A DNA stretch of 64,000 nt from Siphonodentalium dalli (Eukaryota; Mollusca; Scaphopoda; Gadilida; Siphonodentaliidae): positions 20,896,991-20,960,990 of the forward strand of contig CP136061.1 in the NCBI GenBank assembly GCA_032622095.1, given 5' to 3'. Positions 58,341 through 64,000 of the stretch are shown here, one piece after another. Each line of letters opens with the position of its first letter. Position 1 is the stretch's first letter. The position numbers and the translations under genes are program-made. The notes beneath the pieces were generated by a model that saw nothing but the letters and a program-made list of their open reading frames with translations, did not search any database and had not been told where the DNA came from.

Positions 58341-58479
58341 AAAAGCTTCATCCCCAAAATCCTGTGCCTCTCACATATTTATGACCTGCCTTGCATAAAT
58401 AAATAAATATTTAAATACTGCACGTCCAAATTCATGGTCAAATTGACAACACACAAAATGCACCAATGCCTTATTTCTA

Positions 58480-58572
58480 TAAAATTTCATAACTCATTTC
58501 TTTATAGAGCAATTCATGACATGAATTGCTATATAAAGAAATGAGCTGTGAAATTTTATGAATTTCATGTAT
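58480..58572. repeat. Palindrome 'aaatttcataactcatttct'
   Basis: Arms of about 40 bp around 'gcaattcatgacatgaattgc'. No gene lies in this stretch. Confidence 0.85.
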
Positions 58573-58650
58573 ATTGCATATACCAGTGAAAACCCTGTTG
58601 AAAAAATAGTTTGGTGGCTAGTAGTATTTAACCCTAAATGGAGAAGATGT

Positions 58651-59049
58651 TTAACCCTTTACCCAACAAACCGGCCAAAACCGGCCAAATAAAGCTTCAA
58701 CAGCCTAAAATATCTTCGGTCTGTCTCAATAGAACCATACAAATATGGATATCATTAGAACCGGCTCCTTGACCACATTGTGATAGTTACAGTTATGCCC
58801 TGTGCCAATGCATTCTCTTATATATGCGAGTCGACCATAGGTCGCCTCGCATATATAAGAGAATGCACTGGCCTAAAAAAAATCTTTTTTAACACTTTTT
58901 ACCATTTTTTCTTACATTCTTTAACAATTTTATAATTTTTAATGTGCTAAGCCAATGCATTCTCTTATATATGCGAGGCGACCTATGGTCGACTCGCATA
59001 TATCAGAGAATGCATTGGCACAGGGCCCTTCTGTTGGGTAAAGGGTTAA
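58651..59049. mobile_element. TTAA-flanked MITE, family A (copy 6)
   Basis: TTAA at 58651-58654 and 59046-59049, with the full two-hairpin layout and single-base differences in the stems. Confidence 0.92.
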
Positions 59050-59618
59050 GAGGCCGAGGTTATACATAATTTTATAGATGAAGTTTCCATGTATTCCTGA
59101 GTAATACTGTATGTATGTATGTAATGTATCAACACAATTTTCATTACACTTCTGTGAATTTTAAATTTCTGGTAAATGTGATGGCCACAGATGTCTGTGC
59201 TGAATGGAGGACTCCAATAATTATCTTGCATAAAAATATCTTCCTCCTCACAAAAATAAGTTGACATAAAAAAAAAAAAAATTTCCTGCCTCCCTCATCA
59301 CATTGAAAAAGAAATTCAGTGAGAAACAACTATTTTGTTTATCTGCCCTAAATTATTGGCCAAAAGCAATTATTAGTTTTTTCCATTTCTTTGTCAACGA
59401 TGGACAAAACAAAAGCAATAGTTTCTGCTGAAGTGATTTTCTTTGAATGTCAGATTCATTATGTACTGTTTACTGTTAACAGAAATAATATCTTGAACTG
59501 TTTCCGTAAAATGAATAATGTTTTTTTTTTATTATGATAACTGCAATATATTCATCAGGATAAAAATGTATTTGGTTTTCTTTTCTAATTTAAATTTGAA
59601 CAATTTTCCCTATATTTG

Positions 59619-59954
59619 TTAACCCTTTACCCAACAAACCGGCCAAAACCGGCCAAATAAAGCTTCAACAGCCTAAAATATCTTGGGTCTGTCTCAATAG
59701 AACCATACAAATATGGATATCATTGGAACCGGCTCCTTGACCACATTGTGATGGTTACAGTTATGCCATGTGCCAATGCATTCTCTTATATATGCGAGTC
59801 GACCATAGGTCGCCTCGCATATATAAGAGAATGCATTGGCCTAAAAAAAATCTTTTTTTAACACTTTTTACCATTTTTTCTTACATTCTTTAACAATTTT
59901 ATATATATAAGAGAATGCATTGGCACAGGGCCCTTCTGTTGGGTAAAGGGTTAA
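59619..59954. mobile_element. TTAA-flanked MITE, family A (copy 7), one hairpin lost
   Basis: TTAA at 59619-59622 and 59951-59954. The second hairpin is reduced to its outer arm ('atataagagaatgcattggc'), apparently through an internal deletion between palindromic sequences. Confidence 0.92.
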
Positions 59955-60139
59955 GTGACCCCCACAGAAGGAGAGGTAGACATGAGAATATGGCTGAACA
60001 ATGAATTGTTTCATGCAAAATATTCTTATATGGGTCATACACAATACCACATTTGATTATTAATAAATTTCTGTTATCTAGTCATATGGCACCTTATTCA
60101 ATTCAAATGTTTGGGTCAAACACGGACTGCTGTCTCAGT

Positions 60140-60310
60140 ACAGTAATGCTCTAAATAGTCGACTCCTTAACCACAGCAGGATTTAGTCAGAAATATAGCT
60201 CACTGAGAGGTTTCCGATGAATTGGAACAAGCCATATTTCCGACTAAATCCTGAAAAATTACCAATAATTCTGCTGTGGTTAAGGAGTCGATTATTTATA
60301 ATAATAATAA
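60140..60310. repeat. Palindromic repeat with 'ccttaaccacagcag' arms
   Basis: Relative of 43829-43965. The arms pair from 'gtcgactccttaaccacagc' to 'ctgctgtggttaaggagtcg'. Confidence 0.8.
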
Positions 60311-60869
60311 TGACCAGTTTTATATAGCGATTAACCAATTACTTGCTCTAACACGCTTGGTACAATATTACCCCAGTCATTTGTACAAGCCAACCAATTA
60401 CTGGCATTACTGTACCTTGAAGTAAAGAAAAGGCTATTTTTTTTAATTTATACAAGATTGACAAAATTTTTTGACAGAAGTCACTGGTTAGATTGCAGGC
60501 TTCATCTTTTATTTACATTTTGTTCTTATGTTTTCTCATATTGAAGGGACTCACGGCACTCACGGTGGATAAATGTGCACAAAAATATATGTTAAAACAT
60601 CACAAAGAAGAACATGGAGAAATAGATAAACGTGTTGAAACCTTTGTTATGTAAACAAAACATGTTTCAGTTATTTATAAACAAACATGATTTTCAGAAT
60701 ATTTTTCAATGGTTTGAGTTTTTCAATGTTTACCGTCAAGTATTGATTAAACTTGGTATTTTATTGGATTTGTATCGTTAATTCCATTGTAACAGCAATG
60801 TTTACATAACAATGGTTTGACATCAGAGAGTTATTAACAATGAAAATAAGAACAAATTCTAACTATTTT

Positions 60870-61110
60870 TAGCTCAACTTAACTTGTAAAATTTGAGCTA
60901 TAGCCATGGCTTGGTATCCGTCATCCGTGTGTGCGTGTGTGGAGACATCTGTCAACAATTTCCATTAGCACATGCTACAGATTGTACCTTTGGTCGGATC
61001 ATTATGAAATTTGTCATGGCTGTTCACATTGACATGTAGATGGAAACGAGTCATTTTGGGTCATTAGGCCAAAAAACATGGCCACCAGCTGCCATCTTTT
61101 ATTTCAAAAT
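60870..61110 (-). repeat. Dispersed repeat, inverted partner of 1-400
   Basis: It shares 'gccatggcttggtatccgtc', 'caacaatttccattagca' and 'aaatttgtcatggctgt' with the start of the window in opposite orientation. Confidence 0.75.
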
Positions 61111-61277
61111 TCAATTCATCTTTCAATTTATTGCTCATCACAAAAATGTTTACTTCTTCGCAAAGTTGAGATACAGTGTCATGTACACTTTCATTCATGT
61201 ATCTGTTGATGATAGTTGTTTTACAAACTTTTTTTTTTTTTTTTCACATTTACCCGCTGCGAGTGCCTTGAGCCCCT

Positions 61278-61738
61278 TTAACCCTTTCAGTGCCAGGGGT
61301 CGATCTCATCGGCCCTAATTTACGGTCTGTAAAATCGGCCCTAAAAAAATAAAAATCAAAAAAAAATTGGGTTGAATTTTTTTGGGTATGCTTAAGCATG
61401 CTATGGCGAATTTAAAAACAAACTGGATAAAACCTTAGGGGCATGTTATAACTCAAAACTATCACCAAGTATTCATAGTAATAAGTTTGATGCCCATGAA
61501 AAACGTAAGATTCCCTGGCACTAAACCTACAAAATAAGTCTGTTAAAGAATATAAGAAAAAAATATTAAAATTGTAAAAAATTCTAAAAAATAATAACAA
61601 TTGATGAAAAATTGTTAGGCCAATGCATTCTCTTATATATGCGAGGCGACCTATGGTCGACTCGCATATATAAGAGAATGCATTGGCACAGGGTATATGG
61701 GTTGAAACAAAAATCGGACTTGGCACTGAAAGGGTTAA
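61278..61738. mobile_element. TTAA-flanked element, CCCTTTCAGTGCCA ends, one hairpin
   Basis: TTAA at 61278-61281 and 61735-61738. The right end reads 'gacttggcactgaaagggtt'. It carries one 67-nt hairpin at 61620-61686. Its ends match elements that have a different centre (46716-46929 and 62574-62754). Confidence 0.9.
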
Positions 61739-61760
61739 ATATAGACTATTCATAGTTTAA

Positions 61761-62238
61761 AGGTACTCAACCCGTAAAGAGGGTCCCCATCTCAACAGAT
61801 TCCAACAACAACAATCCGATCAGAGGGTCCTATATTACTATTTCTTTGGCTTTGGGGGTAAAAAATATTTGATTCGAGTCGAGGAACCCATCAAACAAAG
61901 CTCAGTCATTAGATATTGATTTTTGAAAATTCTTATGTTCTCGAGATGAGTACTTATAACTGCCGTCAATTTGGTAACATGCTCGAGATTTTACGCCAAA
62001 ATTCTATTCAAACAGACAAGGATGGATAACTCTATAATCAAGTGGGTAATAATAACGAATTTTTTACTATCTTCTGGGCCAGAAAGAATTCCCGATAATG
62101 AAAAATAATAGATTTCTAAAATCGATATCTAACAAATCTGAGCTTTGATGGGTGACTTCCTCGACTCGAATCAAATATTTTTGACCCCCGAAGCCATTGA
62201 AATAGTAATTGAGAGGAGTTTTATCGGGTTGAGTACCT
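61761..62238. mobile_element. TTAA-flanked element, family B
   Basis: TTAA at 61757-61760 and 62239-62242, ends AGGTACTCAACCCG and CGGGTTGAGTACCT. It contains 'tttgattcgagtcgaggaac' and its inverse, as in the other family B copies. Confidence 0.9.
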
Positions 62239-62394
62239 TTAATGGATTTAAGATTTATATCGGTATATTTCGTGGGTCTGTTTTATTTTGTTTTTCATGT
62301 TTACATTGAGCCCTATCATGTCTTGCAGCCTCTATCATAGTAGAAGACAGTGGTGGATAAATTGGAAGAACATTTATTGCCAGCACCAAGTACA

Positions 62395-62465
62395 GCAGGC
62401 TAGCATCACTAAATTCACCCTTGGGGGACCTAATCGCCCTCTGGGAACCTCATTCTGCTTAGGCC
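62395..62465 (+). repeat. 'aaattcaccc...gggaacctcattctgc' repeat copy
   Basis: A rearranged copy of the 'caccctctggggacctcatt' family, with two successive arms and then 'ttaggcctcaactgct'. Confidence 0.7.
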
Positions 62466-62573
62466 TCAACTGCTTTCACTACGGGTTTTGTGATTGAAAA
62501 TGATTCTCGAAATAAATGACAATGAATATTTTTGCCAGAAACAAAACTGTTGTAGTTGGCATGCAGATATACT

Positions 62574-62754
62574 TTAACCCTTTCAGTGCCAAGTCCGATT
62601 TTTGTATCAACCCATATTTCTTTGATCATTTTTCAAATTTATTGATTATAATAAAATGATACATTGATGGAAAGAGCTCTTAGAGCCTTGGTACAATAAT
62701 GATCAAGGAAATATGGGTTGATACAAACATCGGACTTGGCACTGAAAGGGTTAA
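62574..62754. mobile_element. TTAA-flanked palindromic element, same ends as 46716
   Basis: TTAA at 62574-62577 and 62751-62754, with ends 'ccctttcagtgccaagtccg' and inverse. The centre is partly deleted compared with 46716-46929 ('gatggaaagagctctt' then a jump). Confidence 0.9.
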
Positions 62755-62976
62755 AGGCCAACTTAATTTTCGATTATTTTTTTTTATAGGCACTTGATAA
62801 ATGGTTTTAATTACGATCTATGCCATAAAATATTATTAAAATACTATAATCCATCACCATTTGAAACATTTGTGTCTCAGAAGATGCCCATAGAAAAATA
62901 TAAAACAGCTGAAATCATAGAATGATTACCCTAGTTTTGGCTCCAACAATGCAATAGAATTCAAACTAAAGATGAA

Positions 62977-63047
62977 TTTTCAATAGAAAGGGAATAACTC
63001 TATCTTTAAGATATAGAGTTATTCCCCCTCCATTGAAAATAATACAC
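62977..63047. repeat. Short palindrome 'ggaataactctatctttaag'
   Basis: Arms of about 33 bp ('ttttcaatagaaagggaata' and an imperfect inverse). Confidence 0.85.
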
Positions 63048-63499
63048 TTTTTACTACAATTTAGATGACAAAAACGCATTGGTAACTCAACAAAAACAAC
63101 ATGTTCGCAGTTTATTACACTGGATAAGTCGATAATACAATGTTTTGGAGCTTCCTCTTTCAAATGGTAGTGGGCCTTTAATATTTCCAATTCAGTGATC
63201 ATGTTTTATTTATGAAACTAGACAAGCAATATCATGGTGATCACACAAAAAGAAGATGTATGTTTATATTTGTGATGACACGTGCTGGGGAATCCCAGTT
63301 CGAACCAGGCATCATAATATATGGAATTCGAGGTGGAGAAATAAATCGATTTAAATTTTTTTAAATCTAATGGCTCTCAGCTTTGAACAGCGGGTTCCTT
63401 GACTCAATTCAAATATATTTCCCCCCGAAGCTTAAGAAATAGTAACCTCTAACCTTTAACCTTTGATGGAGACGGGCCTCAAAATATGGTGCTGAACAT

Positions 63500-63890
63500 T
63501 TGCAGAATGAGGTCCCCAGAGGGTGCAATTAGTGATGCTGCCCTGCACAGTGGGCTAGCCTCTCCAAATTCATCCTCTGCAGACCTTGTTCTTCATGGCC
63601 TCATCAGCTATGGGAGATCTGAACTCAGATTTAAGTTCTCAGATGGTGAAGATGGTGATGTGCACCCATTGGGCAGCTAGATTATGCATTGTGTCGTCTG
63701 CCAATTTGGGGATATAGAGAAACTAAACTAAAAAATAAAAAATAACTTTCTAAAGAAACAAAAAAACTTGTTAATTTGACAATAAAGATTCTTTCCAGAA
63801 AAGATGAGGCCTAACCAGAATGAGGTCACTATGTGGGATAGCGTCACTAAATTCACCCTCTGGGGACCTCATTCTGCAAATGTCGAGCAC
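63500..63890. repeat. 'gaatgaggtccccagagggt' palindromic repeat
   Basis: Direct arms at 63505 and 63820 and an inverted arm at 63850-63878 ('aaattcaccctctggggacc'). It is the same family as at 37020 and 48948. Confidence 0.85.
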
Positions 63891-64000
63891 CATATTTTGA
63901 GGACTGGATGTAGACTACCTTAATATAGACATTTTTGTCGTTGAATGTCAGATTTTTCCGCTGCACCTGGAGTTGTTGATTTGATATTACTTAAACTCAT

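Overview
This is eukaryotic (metazoan) genomic DNA. It is AT-rich and intron-rich, with large intergenic gaps and a very high load of DNA transposons. Several repeat styles are ones I associate with molluscs, especially bivalves: heads such as 'gggggatatagtaatgg' followed by gtccgtcc runs, tRNA-derived SINEs ending in TATT repeats, and long mildly repeated 'tttcattgagat' units. I therefore suggest a marine lophotrochozoan, probably a mollusc. That is inference from repeat style; the sequence does not name the species.

The one gene I can identify with confidence is a DDX20 (Gemin3) orthologue on the + strand. It is a DEAD-box RNA helicase of the SMN complex. I reconstructed ten coding exons between 21226 and 54847. 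All nine introns are GT-AG and all phases agree, giving a predicted protein of 1685 residues. Exons 1-9 encode the whole helicase core (Q motif, I, Ia, Ib, DEAD, SAT, IV, V, VI). Exon 10 is a single 3.87-kb exon for a long, charged, probably disordered tail. The tail carries a decapeptide repeat, a near-consensus PAM2 motif (poly(A)-binding-protein ligand) and a conserved W/Y-rich C terminus. A second possible coding piece is a Lys/Glu/Gln-rich terminal exon on the - strand at 19110-19430, directly abutting a foldback transposon.

Layout. 1-6000: dispersed repeats, a tRNA-derived SINE, a G-rich 31-bp minisatellite and four TTAA-flanked MITEs, two of them part of a ~1-kb tandem duplication. 6480-11630: a 58-bp satellite interrupted by a dispersed repeat that itself holds a 2.07-kb Harbinger-like insertion. 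12360-18135: TTAA-flanked elements, a 5S-rRNA-derived sequence and two long-armed foldback elements with 5-bp target duplications. 19110-21225: the - strand exon, a foldback element and the DDX20 upstream region. 21226-54847: DDX20, with introns packed with nested elements (a TA-flanked 3.4-kb element, a 3.1-kb TIR element, a hAT MITE with perfect 8-bp duplication, a Tigger-like TIR pair, a Tigger transposase fragment, and MITEs very close to splice sites). 54848-64000: more TTAA elements, palindromes and dispersed repeats, including the in-window empty site for the Harbinger-like insertion.

The most unusual signal is a 67-nt near-perfect hairpin found unchanged inside TTAA-flanked elements with at least three different terminal sequences, often twice per element in opposite orientation. 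Closely related termini elsewhere in the window carry a different central palindrome, so the central hairpins behave like exchangeable modules.
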